A stretch of DNA of 64,000 nt from Micromussa lordhowensis (GCA_964020085.1 OZ026596.1:14175340-14239339), one strand, 5' to 3'; counted from the first letter of the stretch, positions 1-11,157 are shown. Numbers and translations are program-made. Notes: a model not told the origin generated them from the letters alone.

Positions 1-180
1 AATCTCCCTGTGAGTCACGGAGACCCAGCTATGTTGAAGGAAGAACCTTCCTGTTCCACCTCCCCTACGACTCAGGAAGAGCCTCCTCTGATTGGTCAAC
101 CAAGTCCTCCAGCCCCATCTGTCGTTCAAAGGACCCTTAGTGGAAGGATTATCAAACCTCCAAAAAGGCTAAACCTCTGA
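1..180 (+). pseudogene. C-terminal end of a gypsy-like LTR retrotransposon polyprotein
   Basis: An open frame runs from base 1 to a TGA at 178-180. It is proline/serine-rich and ends in SGRIIKPPKRLNL, a basic tail I recognise from the extreme C-terminus of gypsy-class polyproteins. It is followed by a purine tract and an LTR, which supports the call. The rest of the element lies off the left edge, so whether it is intact cannot be judged. Confidence 0.6.
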
Positions 181-274
181 ACAATGAATGATGGACATGC
201 TTTAAACACTGATTATCAAACCTCCAACAAGGCTAAAGCTCTGAACAATGGATGATGGACATGCTTTAAACACA
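147..274 (+). repeat. 64-bp tandem duplication across the gypsy stop codon
   Basis: The segment starting gattatcaaacctcc at 147 recurs at 211 with few mismatches, giving a period of 64. It covers the last codons, the stop and the first untranslated bases of the retroelement. Confidence 0.85.
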
Positions 275-352
275 GAACATTACTAATAATGTTAACCTAG
301 TAATTACTAACAAAGCTAGCCTACTTATTTGTTTTGTATAAGAAAGGGAAGA

Positions 353-528
353 TGTTACGATATGTGTTAGATTTAGTATTGCAAGAGCTTTCAGGTGTCA
401 GTATTACACCCGCTGTAGGAAAGCGGACTCAGGTTAGAGGCAGGCATGATGCAAGCAGCCATGTCGAAAGCTTCCCACGTTTTCGAGTTCAAATAAAGGA
501 CTTGTCTTAGCAATGAGGTGCCATAACA
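353..528 (+). mobile_element. 3' LTR (176 bp) of the gypsy-like element
   Basis: The LTR is bounded by TGTTA at 353 and TAACA at 524-528, an inverted TG...CA pair. It is preceded by a purine-rich tract (341-352, agaaagggaaga) that would prime plus-strand synthesis. An AATAAA lies inside at about 492. The upstream partner LTR is outside the window, so this could be one end of a complete element. Confidence 0.75.
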
Positions 529-1274
529 TATAGAGATTGAATGTTTTAAAAACATTTGTCTCATATCTCTCGATCGAGATTCAAATAAATCCGTTATCGG
601 TAGGTATTTCCAAAAGGTTAATCCAACAAGTTTGCTTGGTTACCATGTACAGTACACAAAAAAATAGAATTTGGTTTACTGTAGGTGTAGCTTACAAAAC
701 TTTCTTTATTTTGTATTGCGTGATCGTCTATCGTTCAGGTGAGGGTATTTCTGAAAATAACTGTTATTGGTGACTGATGTTTTGACAACCTTAGTAGAGA
801 TTATCTTCAGAGTCAAGTGAATAGTGTTTGTCAGTTGATGGTGTTATAAGTCTGGTCCATTGAAAGTGATTTGTCAGTTTAACCATGGTGGTATTGGCTG
901 AAAGACTTGTGTGAAGTTTGTCATCAGCCATTGGTCAGTTTTGATCTGCCTATTGGTAGTCAAATTGGTCTGTTTGAGGTCCGTCTATTGTTAGTCAAAT
1001 AAAGTGTCTGTTAGAGGTCTGTTTGTTGGTTTCATTTACGTCGTGGATAAAGTCATTTACAAGGTGCCGGTAGTTGTCGACACCTGTTAAGTGGTGTTTG
1101 TTCTAACAGCTTTCTAGAGTCAGTTGTTGAAAAAAGTTTGTGCCATAGGTTCTCTTGAAACACTTCTCAGTAGTATTAATTGATATCATTGTGTGATAAT
1201 ATTGTTAACGGCAAAGGTGGCAACAGGATAAGAATGTGCTATTCCGTGACTCGACATGTCAGACCTGACTATCT

Positions 1275-1373
1275 GCATCCTCAAAGACCCAGGGGTTGTT
1301 AATCGGGGCGCAAGGAAAATAAATTGGTGCGACGAAAGGTTTCATGAAAGTTTACCAGGGTCTCTGAGGATGG
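1275..1373. repeat. Short foldback element (MITE-like)
   Basis: The left end gcatcctcaaagaccc is the near reverse complement of the right end gggtctctgaggatgg, with about 65 bp between. The 'CATCCTCAGAGACCC' motif is a common foldback in anthozoan DNA as I know it. No clear target duplication was seen. Confidence 0.5.
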
Positions 1374-3069
1374 ACTATCCGATAATTAGGTTAATTTTTG
1401 TTTATCCATGAAATGATAATTAGCGTTTGGAATAGAAAACAGTTCTTCCATTTTTCACCAGATATTTAACTTAATACCTTAATCTCCAGCAATGAAGAAA
1501 ACCATCTTGCACTTTTACAGGGAAAACAACAATATCAAGTTACAAACATTGATGTGAAAAAAAAACTGTCATGTTTGCTAGTCAACATATCGAATTAAAC
1601 TCATTTTATAACAGGACCCAATTTGGCATGGCCTTATCCTGTTGCAAGAAATAATCATAGTTTTTTTTCAGTTTTGATACTCCGTGAAACCATTTCAAAT
1701 AAATAACGACATCAGAACCCATTTAAACGAGAAAATATTACGGGAGGCGAACAGCATTACCTAACTTGAGACTTGAAACAACCAGACACATGAAAAACTG
1801 TATAATTTTATAACACGACATGAAATCTGGAGAGTTTGGGATGTTTCCTTGTCACATTACCCTTCCCAACACCTGAGAGTTTTTTGAGGGTTTTTTTGGT
1901 GATAAAAAGTCAGCTACAGAAAAATTTTTGTCACTTTATGAGGGAGGAAAGGAGGGAATCTGTTTCAAAACGAATGACTGTGCCGCCTCAAAGCCTAATC
2001 TAATTAATTTGTGGTTTAACTTGCAGCCATGGAGTCTTAGGAATATTTGAAGATATTCCGTTCCAAAAACCTTTCCACCATTCATGCAAGATATTAAAAT
2101 ATCAAGTTAAAGTTTCTGGGCCTGCCACTAGATTGGCTTCTTGTTTGTTTATTCTGACCGTGTGAACAAGAGTAACTGATTCATCAGTTTTAATTGCAAC
2201 TACTTGTACGTGAAAAACAAAATTGTCAAGTTACCACTTATCTGCTACAAAAACAAATTTCAAAAAACTCAGCACTGTTCTCATTCATAACTAGCCGTCC
2301 GTAATTTCTTTGGTATGCACAGAGAAAACCACTTCAAATGTTATCTCAGGAACATTTCAACGTACTGAAACATGATACACAAACATAAACTGATAAATGG
2401 TTGGGACTAGATTCTTTTTTCCTGAACTTTATGTGATTCAAATGATATCGATGGTAACCTGGCAAATACCATCATGGACAAAAGCCCCCTCACCATCCCA
2501 ATAGTGCGTTTTGCACTAAAATAATCGTTCATGTGCTAGAATGTACGAAGTAGCTAAGACTCATTTGTGCGAAATTTCACATAATGTGAAAGCAAAGCCC
2601 CTGGGACAAAGCCTTGATGACATGTTAGTGTTTGCTAAAGACTATGATTTTTGGCTGATGATTAAATTCTGAACTCTTTTGAAACCCATCCACAAAGTCC
2701 TGGGCTCAACCATAGAAAACGAAGCATTGGAAATGTCGTAATAAGGCCAATACATGAATAACTGTTTCTGTCTGTAGAAAAACAGATGAAATCTCCACAC
2801 ACATGATTCACTTTAACAAGCGGCAATTTGATTGGTTGTTTATAGTAGCCCCAATCTGATTGGTGTTACATACATCATTCTCTCACTCATCCACTCACTT
2901 ATCCATCCACTCGTCCATAACATAGCCCAGACCTACCGACCAAGAGGTATTTTTTCTACAAAAATATAACTCAATAATAAATTAAAGTACAAATTTCTTA
3001 ACTGGCTGAATTGCTTTAAAGAAACCAAAAACCTAAAACCATCAGAATCAAACTACTGGCTGGGGAAAT

Positions 3070-3402
3070 GCTGAGAAAAATTCTGAAAGACTGGAATATC
3101 CTAGAAAAAGCTGGAGATGAATACATTATCTTAGCTTCCTTTCACTATGCATGAACTTTCCACAAATATCTAGAAAGCAGGATTTCTAATAATATGGAAA
3201 AAGCTGGAAGAACCTAATTTGATTTCAAATTATGATTTCAGGAATAAAAATCGAATTTTCCACCCTAATTAGCATGTTTCATCAACACTCTAGCATTTTC
3301 TAGAATTTTCCAGAAAAGAAAACTGGTAAATTCTAGAAATTACTAGAAAATATTTCTGTAATATTTCTAGAAAAATGCTAGAAATTCCCAGAATATTCCA
3401 GA
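3070..3402. repeat. Array of TTCnnGAA (heat-shock-element-like) motifs
   Basis: At 3298-3315 the sequence reads TTC-ta-GAA-tt-TTC-ca-GAA, four alternating units at 5-bp spacing. More TTCTAGAA cores are at 3331 and 3365, with a further run at 3381-3402. Degenerate ctagaaa/ctggaa words extend back to about 3070. No transcription start is visible nearby, so this may be a degenerate satellite rather than a regulator. Confidence 0.5.
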
Positions 3403-3525
3403 TTTGTTTTACAAGGCAAAGACTTCAGTTAGGTCTTTAGCCAAGACTGGTTGATGCAGAGTCTGTGTCTACTGTACTCCCACGACAAGTGTTTGATACG
3501 TTTCTAGACCCCTAACTTCACAAAC

Positions 3526-3664
3526 CATTGCTCCAATCAAATTTAGCTCGTCTCCATTCCCACTGCATCCTCTCTGTGGTATCATAAGGATTTCTGGATG
3601 CACTGAAGTGTAGGTACCATTCATTAATAGCCAAGTGGACATGACCATGGTAAAGGAAACGGAT
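3526..3664 (-). CDS. BLTP2: BLTP2 exon (PYDTTE block)
   Basis: The acceptor is ctctatag and the donor GTTTGT; 139 bp, enters at phase 0 and leaves at phase 1. It encodes IRFLYHGHVHL, then NPYDTTERMQWEW and FDWSNG. This matches the family's FHG...PYNTTE...WEW segment just after the GFWDK motif. A longer open frame over the same bases is a shadow. This is the most 3' exon I can place. Confidence 0.88.
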
Positions 3665-3784
3665 CTATAGAGTTCAGAATGGAAACAAATGAAGGCATTG
3701 AGAAGAAAATTTAACAGTGCTGAACGTCTGAAAGATTGGAAATATGAATTTGAAATGATCCTTACTGATTCATTGGACACAACC

Positions 3785-6030
3785 CCCTCTTCTCGGTAGG
3801 TTGTTTGTTTCTATTCTGCATCTTGATAAATGGTAAATCCACTGTTTATGTTCAACATATAAATTTATCGGTCTTAAGGTGGACAGGATGGTTAATGTTT
3901 TTATAGCAAAAAAATGTATGATTGATTTGCATTATATATAAAGACACACATGTATTTAACAAATAGGTCTGCAATGCGTTCTTGTGGTCTTATGCTTAGT
4001 TTTATTCCTAGCGAGTGAGCAAAGCCGTCAACGAATACGAGCCAGTGAGAATGAGAGCCTGAACAGACACTCTTGTTTTCTGACTACAGCCCCTGTGAAG
4101 GTGTCAAGATTTTGACAACTCTCTAGCCTAATGTGTCAAATTATTAGTCAACAGAAATTGAGAAAAAAATCAACAAACATGATGGCAAATTGCACGCGGA
4201 GGCGTTAGTTTTAATTGTGTAAATAACACTTGTGTTTTGCTCCTCACAACATTGGACAAATCTTTAACATCTTTAATCACAGCACGATGTAAGCCAAGTG
4301 CTATTCTGTCCTTTACCTGACCCTGAATTATGCTGGTCAGGGGCAAGTCACCAACACTACTGTATCGGAACGTTTTCCTTTATAAACTTGATCATCATTG
4401 CAGTTGCAAACAGCTCAAAATACAAACCGTTTACCATATCCAGTTGGCATAACTGCAAAAACATCCCTTCCTTAATGAAAGAAAATTCACATCTATTTCC
4501 TGTTCATGTTTTAGATTGACCAGATTATTTGCTTTGATGGAAAATTGTCAAAAAGCTTCCAGCATAAATGCCAACTTGGATTCTTGGACACCAGGCCATG
4601 TTTGTGTTTGATCATCACTGCTGTTTTTGGTCATATTAATACCACCTGTCATTTTTCACTAATCAGAATGCGTTTGTGGGCGAACATGTTGTATTCGGAA
4701 AACAATGCCTTCCGTGCCAGGCCCCCCCAACAGTTTGCTTCACTCGCTGACACACCTCTGGCACATTCAAAGCAAACGTATTTGACATGCATGTGTTATC
4801 TGAAAATCATTTTATCAGGATTACTTCCCTTATCATGGTGAGCCATTTTTGTATGTTTATAAATTTATAAAACAACCACATTGCTTCAAAAAATACAAAG
4901 GAGTATATTTATCCCCATTAAAGTGAGGGAAAGTGTAGACTGAAGTAATTCTGCAGTTTTATGGCAGATATCAGTCAGTTGCACACCTCTGACAGTCGTA
5001 GATGCTCAGAATAATTGTGTAAATAAATCTACCTCTCTCATTAAGTAGCACTTAACTGGGGAAAAAACCACTACAGTCCTATTTATTGCAGTGCCATTTG
5101 TACTGAACGAAAAATCACCTTTTACCAAACTTTTCTAAGATACTTTATTCTGTGTTTTGTTTGCTTCAAAAAATGATGTGCTAAGGCATAGAACATTTAA
5201 TTAAATCATTTTTTATTTGTGCCACGCATCTTATTAGCAAATACTTTATTTCCTCTGATCCGCGTTGGGTTCAAACAAATAAATATACTGAACAGTTTTA
5301 TTTCCATTTTATTTTTTCAATATCAGGCTCAGGACCAACCATCTAACAGTCAGAGTAGGTGGCACAATCTTCGAAATAACCGGTTGAATGCGCCAATTGT
5401 CTCGGCTTATTTTAAACAACCCTGTACCTGGCTTGTGAGAGCTTGTGTGGTGTAACCCACACTGGATTTCAAGCCAATGAATTTGGGCTTGTGAAAGCAT
5501 ATTGGCTTCAGTGCAATCCACACTAAATACAAGCCAAGTCTAGATACGTAGGCTTGCATGAGCAAACAACTCCCGTATTGCCAAGGAAACTCACTCCAAC
5601 ACCTGAATGAAATGCCGTAACATAGAACAAACAAGGCAGTGCCGTTAATTTCTATAATGAAAGGGAGAAACCCAATCATAAAAAGCGGCTTTGAAATAGA
5701 AATAACTCACCTTGAACAATTACCACTAATTTGTGAAAGAAAGCTCTTCAAAATTTTAACGAATTAGGTAAAACAGCTGCAATTACACAGTACATGTATG
5801 ACAACATGCCAAAAGGTAACAAAATAACTTGAAAACAATGACTTGCAATTACTAGTACCCAGTCTACCTGCCGGACTATATATACTTCCAGAGGTCTGTC
5901 ACATGTCGTCTTGTCCTCAAAGTGACATCGCCTAAAACTTGGCCTCTGACTTAGTGGTCTGTATGCATAAAATGCATAATACCAGAAAAAATTATCGTTG
6001 TCTCTGGGTTTTTAACTAAAAGACTGTCAC
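3785..6030. other. Intron, no feature recognised
   Basis: This is BLTP2 intron. Several 70-100 codon frames occur but lack splice borders or recognisable composition. Around 5410-5560, ggcttg/caagcc words recur in both orientations, possibly a worn foldback repeat. Confidence 0.5.
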
Positions 6031-6038
6031 ACACATAC

Positions 6039-6094
6039 CTTGTCAAAGAAAGGTAGAGGTTTGCTTGCATCATGACCTGGAGAACTCAGATTTT
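6039..6094 (-). CDS. BLTP2: BLTP2 exon (GFWDK-type motif)
   Basis: The acceptor is cctttcag and the donor GTATGT; 56 bp, phase 1 in and phase 0 out. It encodes ENLSSPGHDASKPLPFFDK. The KPLPFFDK end corresponds to the PPLPWWDK/GFWDK motif that names a domain in the FMP27 family. It joins in frame to IRFLYHG of the next exon. Confidence 0.85.
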
Positions 6095-6350
6095 CTGAAA
6101 GGATTAAATGTCATGTGGTGTTGGTTTAAAGTAAATCCTTAATATCATTTTGGAAAAAAAGTTAATTCTATTCTTTAGACTTTACTTCTAAAATGATATT
6201 TATAGGTTTGTTTATTATAATTTGAATAAGGCAGCATTGAATCTCTTAAGATCTTCCAAAACCCAGCACTCAAAGGAGCATTAATAGGTTAACTTTTGTG
6301 CATGGGTTTGTAAGTTACTTCACTCTCAAGTCTGATTCCCAGATGGCCAG

Positions 6351-7282
6351 TTTCGAAACATGTCTTTAAAACTTAAAAGTTTTGCCACTTTCACTACAAA
6401 CAAACCCTATGTTGTTATCTTGATGCTGTGAACAACTTTGAAAGTGAAAGTCCCGATGTTTAATTATTGTACTATGATCTAACTTTTATTTGAAGCAAGA
6501 GCAGCACTTAACAGTTAAATTAGTATGAAGCCTGGAATTGTCAGACATTAAATATTGTACCTTATTTACATTTTGCTTAACTCTATCAAGAAAAAAACAC
6601 TTTTTTCATATCATATCTCACAGTTGACTTGTCAGCAGAAAACTCTTATTCTGCCACGTACATAACACCATCACAATAAACCATGCAGATTAATATGATG
6701 GGTGATTACCGCCAAAATGAAGTTTGGAATTTTATTATGCTGTTTGTCGATGCAGTTTTTCAAGTTTTCACTGGTGTTTTTTAATTGTATTGAACACGCT
6801 CCCAATGATGTTAGCCAAAACGTTGGTGTTGTTTTGTTGGTTCCGTATGGTGTTTTACAAAACCTCAATGCTATTCTCGTGTCTGTACGCTGTTATGCAA
6901 AACCTCAATGCTATTATTCGTGTTTCGAAATTACGTTCGTCTTAACTGGGTTATATAGAGTTTCAACGCGATCAAAAACTGATTCCTGGCTATCAGAATC
7001 CTAGTTTGGCGAGGTAAATGTTAGAAGACCATTTTCTCGCAATCTCTGCCATTGAGAGAAGCATAAATTTTCTTTCAGCTGGGAGAATAGGCATACCGGT
7101 AATTAATTTATCACTCACGCCAGACCATAGCGGTCGAGCTCTCTGAAGAAACGGATTAAGATGAACATAATTCGAAACACAAATAGTAGTATCGAGATTT
7201 CGTAAAACACTATACGGAACAAACATTTTTTTATAGTGAAAATGGCAAAACTTTTAAGTTTTAAAGACATGTTTCGAAAGAT
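6351..7282. repeat. Large imperfect inverted repeat, probably two head-to-head Penelope ends
   Basis: The stretch 6351-6400 (cgaaacatgtctttaaaac...) recurs in reverse complement at 7235-7282. Inner arms also pair: cgtatggtgttttac at 6843 against its complement near 7200. The outer arm resembles the tail after the Penelope fragment at about 9630, suggesting element termini in opposite orientation. Confidence 0.5.
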
Positions 7283-7484
7283 TAAAATATACAGGCATCA
7301 TGTTCCAGGTGGCTAAACCATCTATTTGATTATAGAAAGAAACGTTAAATAGGAAATGGGTCTCGGCGGTAGCGCCACACATTCCAACTGATCAATGTGC
7401 CACTGAAACGTTTACTTTTGTACAGGAAATCTAATATCTATTATGTCTTGTAAGTCTATGGTTTCAACGATGTTTCCGAGTTCA

Positions 7485-7835
7485 ATCCCAACCTCAAGTT
7501 AAGTAAATCTGAGCTTAGAAGCCTCTTTACTATAGCTATCGCCCAGACCCATTTCCTATTAAATGGTTCTTTCTTTGATCAAATAGATGGTGTAGCCACA
7601 GCATCTCTCCTTGCACCGGTTCTAGCCAATCTTTTTATGGGACATCATGAAAAACTATGGTTGGAAAATTTCCGTGGCTCTACATAAATATTAATTTATC
7701 GCCGATATGTTGATGATACTTTTTATTTATTTCACTCGAAAGACGATGCCTGTATATTTTTCGACTACATCAACTCCAGGTATCCCAATATCAGGTTTAC
7801 CATGGAAAAAGAGGTTAATCAGAATTTACAGATAT
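7485..7835 (+). pseudogene. Penelope-like reverse transcriptase fragment
   Basis: Translation shows LKLSKSELRSLF, HFLLNGSFFDQIDGVA, LAPVLANLFMGHHEK and YRRYVDDTFYLF. These are the Penelope RT blocks, with YVDD as the catalytic motif. The MGSP of the family is replaced by TASL and an in-frame TAA splits the segment, so it is dead. Confidence 0.8.
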
Positions 7836-7997
7836 AGTATGCGAACCACATAGCACCTGTGAAATAAAAATTATAATAATTTTTGTAATAACATTTAAAC
7901 ATTTATTTAAAAAATTATTGTAATCACAATTTACCCTTTTTTGATGTCTTCTCTAGAGTTTACCATAAGAAAACCTTCACTAGATGTCAAACAAGTT

Positions 7998-8580
7998 TTT
8001 TTCTTCTTGTAAGATCGACAACATGTTTGGCATGAAGGACCCTATCCCTGGCGGGCCCTGTTCACGCATGATTATAAGTTTGCATGTGCAGGCTGTAATG
8101 CCTGTTACATTTGCAAAACATCTCAGCATTTTTGCATGTATGTGGGAGAGGTGAGAGAGCATTAATTTTGTCTAGTGATAAGACCTCTCACATTTTCAAA
8201 AGTGAAGCCTTGGAGCCAAGGCTGGCTCATAGCTGCCGGAGCTTATCCCGGTTTCTGTAGCATGAAGCGGATAGAAGTATTTCTACTTCCCCTGGACGGG
8301 ATGCTAGTCCATCGCAGGTCACTCCCCCACAATTTTGTTAGGTTTCCCCAACACATAGCAGGTACCCATTTATACACCTGGGTGGAGAGAGGCACTGTGA
8401 GAGTAAGAACACAACACACTGTCCCCGGCCAGGGCTCGAACCCGGACCGCTCGCTCCAGAGTCGAGCGCACTAACCATGAGGCCACCGCGCCTCACTCAC
8501 ATTTTCAAACATCTGCAGAATTCTCGACACTGTTGCACCTTATGTTCAGCAGATTGTTTACATGTTTTGGACTCATGTTG
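7998..8580 (+). pseudogene. Penelope GIY-YIG endonuclease region, copy 1, split by a SINE
   Basis: The piece at 7998-8187 encodes YKFACAGCNACYICKTSQHF, matching the CxxCxACYxGxTS GIY-YIG start of Penelope elements. The frame resumes after the SINE at 8510 (FKHLQNSRHCC). The family Gly in 'CYIG' is Cys here. It is clearly decayed. Confidence 0.7.
8201..8495 (-). mobile_element. tRNA-derived SINE
   Basis: Read on the minus strand from 8495, the head has a tRNA-like A box (tggcctcatgg) and a B box (ggttcgagccc) spaced as in a tRNA gene. About 200 bp of non-tRNA body follow. Perfect 14-bp direct repeats (ctcacattttcaaa) flank it at 8187-8200 and 8496-8509. It has inserted into the Penelope endonuclease fragment. 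Confidence 0.88.
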
Positions 8581-8624
8581 ATAGCCTATAAGATTACAAA
8601 TACATGTACCTGGTTAGGGTTTCA

Positions 8625-8656
8625 CGAGAACGAGAACGAGAACGAGAACGAGAACA
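8625..8656 (+). repeat. (GAGAAC)n microsatellite
   Basis: About five units of cgagaa/gagaac lie at the junction between the Penelope copy and the LINE fragment. Confidence 0.85.
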
Positions 8657-8659
8657 CCA

Positions 8660-9157
8660 CTAAGCACATTCATCATCTTCTAAGAGGGAGGAATTGAATT
8701 TCCAGAATCCGGGTCCTCTTGGGTATTTCTCATTGATTGGCAGTTCCAACATCACTAAAGAGTGATCGCAAGGTGCAGCGTGTTTGATTTCACACTTTTG
8801 CACGGGGGAATTTTGTAATAGTTGACGGGCTCTTAGCCAATAATCTAATCTGCATTTTATTTTCAAGTCGGATGTTCGCCAAGTAAATTGTTTTTCTTCT
8901 GGATGTAGCGTTCTCCATATGTTGTCTAAATCTAAAATACACATCAATTGCTCAATCTCACTGGTGACATTCCTTCTTGACGAGACATCACGTCCTCCTT
9001 CTTTATCGGTTTTGGAAAGAGGGAAATTAAAATCGCCACCTACTATAATTTTGTCGCTGGGAAACTGTTCAAGTAGAGATCTGAGACTTTGTTTCAAAAA
9101 TATAATTTGCGCGTTATCATTATTGGGTGCATAAATATTGGCACAAATAAATAGATT
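8660..9157 (-). pseudogene. LINE (Tx1/L1-like) apurinic-type endonuclease fragment
   Basis: The frame encodes ICANIYAPNNDNAQ, IVGGDFNFPLS, a CRLDYWLRA block, PCDHSLVMLEL and GPGFWKFNSSLLED. These are the late catalytic blocks (GGDFN, SDH-type) of an exonuclease/phosphatase-fold LINE nuclease, plus the linker typical of Tx1/L1 elements. The N-terminal third and the reverse transcriptase are absent. It sits between two Penelope endonuclease copies. Confidence 0.8.
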
Positions 9158-9410
9158 GGCAACATGTTTGGCATGAAAGACCCTATCCCTGCAGGCCCTG
9201 TTCACACATGGTTTATAAGTTTGCATGTGCATGCTGTAATGCCTGTTACATGGGAAAAACATCCCAGCATTTTTCTACGCATGTGAGAGGACATTTATCC
9301 AGTAATAAGGTCTCTCATGTTTTCAAACATCTGCAGAATTCTCAACATAATTTGTTGCATCTTATGTTCAGTAGATTGTTTCCATGCTTTGGATCACGCC
9401 CCCTGTAGTT
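9157..9410 (+). pseudogene. Penelope GIY-YIG endonuclease region, copy 2
   Basis: It encodes YKFACACCNACYMGKTSQHF then VRGHLSSNKVSHVFKHLQNS, a second copy of the fragment at 7998-8580. This copy is uninterrupted and keeps the Gly after CYM. The frame is lost shortly after the last block. Confidence 0.72.
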
Positions 9411-9602
9411 TCCAACCGAAGATAAAAGATAAAAGATGCTATTCATATTCAAAGAGAACAACCCTCTTCAACAATTACACCATGTAAACCCAAACTATCC
9501 TTATAATTCTCACACTTTTGCACTTAGAGTCATTTTGTTGTAACAATTAGCATTTTTCTACTTATTGTAAATTCTACTTCCAACACTTTGTAAATCAATC
9601 AA

Positions 9603-9636
9603 CTGAAGATGACAGGAGAATCTGTCAAAATGTGTC
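9603..9636 (+). ncRNA. Decayed hammerhead-like motif in Penelope 3' region
   Basis: CTGAAGA is followed by TGACAG...CTGTCA, which can pair, then AAAATGTGTC where an active motif would have GAAACGTC. The differences are G-to-A and C-to-T at CpG positions. It lies about 200 bp after the endonuclease frame, the expected place. Confidence 0.45.
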
Positions 9637-9769
9637 TTGAAAACTTAAATATTTTGACATTTACTTTAAATTCTTGACTTGCCTGCTGTTATCAAGACCC
9701 ATATGGACTGTTAAATTAACACTGTAACAAAGATAAGAGATCTAACATATGTTCAACTTGTATTCTTAC

Positions 9770-9841
9770 CAAATGCCAAAGACACCATTGCCAACACAGG
9801 TTCAATGTCAACACCCCATGCCATCTCCATAGTATCAATGT
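9770..9841 (-). CDS. BLTP2: BLTP2 exon
   Basis: The acceptor is ggtcttcag and the donor GTAAGA; 72 bp, phase 1 in and out. It encodes DIDTMEMAWGVDIEP then VLAMVSLAF, aligning with the family's WGPCWDP segment. Penelope debris ends within about 100 bp downstream. Confidence 0.83.
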
Positions 9842-10149
9842 CTGAAGACCAAACATCAGAATTTTGCATTAGTGTGCAAGATAGAAAGCAATCTTATAGT
9901 AACCACCAAATTCCACCTACCTGCCTATCTAAAAACCCTCAGCCACTCACAAAACCCATGCAACCACAGCACAAAACATGTCTACACCCCGCACTTTAGG
10001 GTTTTGTTAAAATTATGTTACGATTAACTTACAGAGTGGTTAACTCTGGTAATCATAACAACTGCAAACAATACTATTTCAATACATATAATTCACACTG
10101 TGTCCGTCCTGAAAAACTTATATCTTGAAATATGCAACCCTTTACATAC

Positions 10150-10248
10150 CAAACTTTAGATCATAAAAGTACTTGAGAGAACTTAAACTCCGTGAAATTG
10201 TTATATTGCTCCAAGGCTTGCTAATTTCCACTATGGCTTCTCTCTTAG
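10150..10248 (-). CDS. BLTP2: BLTP2 exon (PWSNITIS block)
   Basis: The acceptor is tccgtttcag and the donor GTATGT; 99 bp, phase 1 in and out. It encodes REAIVEISKPWSNITIS and LKYFYDLKF, matching the conserved LPWGN..VERNMPPLKFYHD stretch of animal BLTP2. Confidence 0.88.
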
Positions 10249-10710
10249 CTGAAACGGAAATATTACAAGAGTAATAAGGTTATACAAATTGCACTGAGTA
10301 GTTTTGGGTTCTTTGTAGATAAATATATTTCTTGCTAGTCATTGGGTTGACAGCCAGAGAAGGCTGTCCTTATAAGATGTTCTGAAAACGATAGAGCCTC
10401 AAATTCATTTTAAAATAAAGTCATTTGTGGCAAATCCAAGTTGTGGTTTGATTGTCAGCAGTGTTCATGCCTTCACACCAGACCAGGTATAACACAAGCA
10501 ACATAGATAAAAACTATCGCTAATCACATTATTATTTTGAGAATGAACAAGACTTATTCATCTGCTAGTAACCTAAAGCATGAAATTTCCCTAAACAAGT
10601 GTGAAAAGCCTTCACAGCTCCAATGTTATTCAGCTACTATTTTCCTAAAGTAATAATAATTCAGGTACACTAATTGGTGGTAAATAAACACATCAAGAAA
10701 ATTAATACAC

Positions 10711-10807
10711 CTCTGTCTGCAGGTTTTTGTTCTGCACCAAGAAGGGTTCCCTTTAATTCCACTGACTGTGAGGTAAATATGGCTTGAGGGAAATCCCTAA
10801 GACAACA
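10711..10807 (-). CDS. BLTP2: BLTP2 exon (LRDFPQ...GAEQ)
   Basis: The acceptor is aaattgcag and the donor GTGTAT; 97 bp, phase 0 in and phase 1 out. It encodes CCLRDFPQAIF and LKGTLLGAEQKPADR, matching the family's RDYP...GRLVGTEQ. Confidence 0.86.
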
Positions 10808-11157
10808 CTGCAATTTAGCAAAAGAAAATTACAAATTAAGAAGCTCACATATATGGGTGTCATAGTGGTTTTAATTTTGACTGCCACGTACATGTCAAAT
10901 GTTACTATTATCAAAACATCTTGGGACTAACTCCAACATTACATTGAAATATTACAATTTCGCTTCTGTCTAGCCATGGTTACAAATTATAGCTCTCTCA
11001 GCACATGATGCTGCAATATGATCAGCTATTGTTACAAAATGCTTGAAGCGGACAGCTGACCAACTGTGAAAGTTCCACATGAAAAGAGCTGTGCAAGTGG
11101 TGTAACTTGAATTTGGACAATAGTATTTTCTAGAAAGACTGATGGAGAAAAACAAAC

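Larger units (their letters stand above)
529..3525. other. Intron sequence, no coding exon recognised
   Basis: This lies downstream of the last BLTP2 exon I can place. I searched the minus strand for the next expected block (the family's GDLD...TASKYDD stretch) and did not find it. It contains a small inverted repeat (1275-1373) and a motif-dense stretch (3070-3402), listed separately. Confidence 0.5.

Noticed and set aside
3469..3780. 103-codon minus-strand open frame as a gene
   Set aside because: The true coding frame here is a different one, with splice borders at 3526 and 3664, matching BLTP2. The long frame is a shadow.
6702..7226. Overlapping ORFs on both strands
   Set aside because: They are the two arms of an inverted repeat read in both directions; no protein family recognised.
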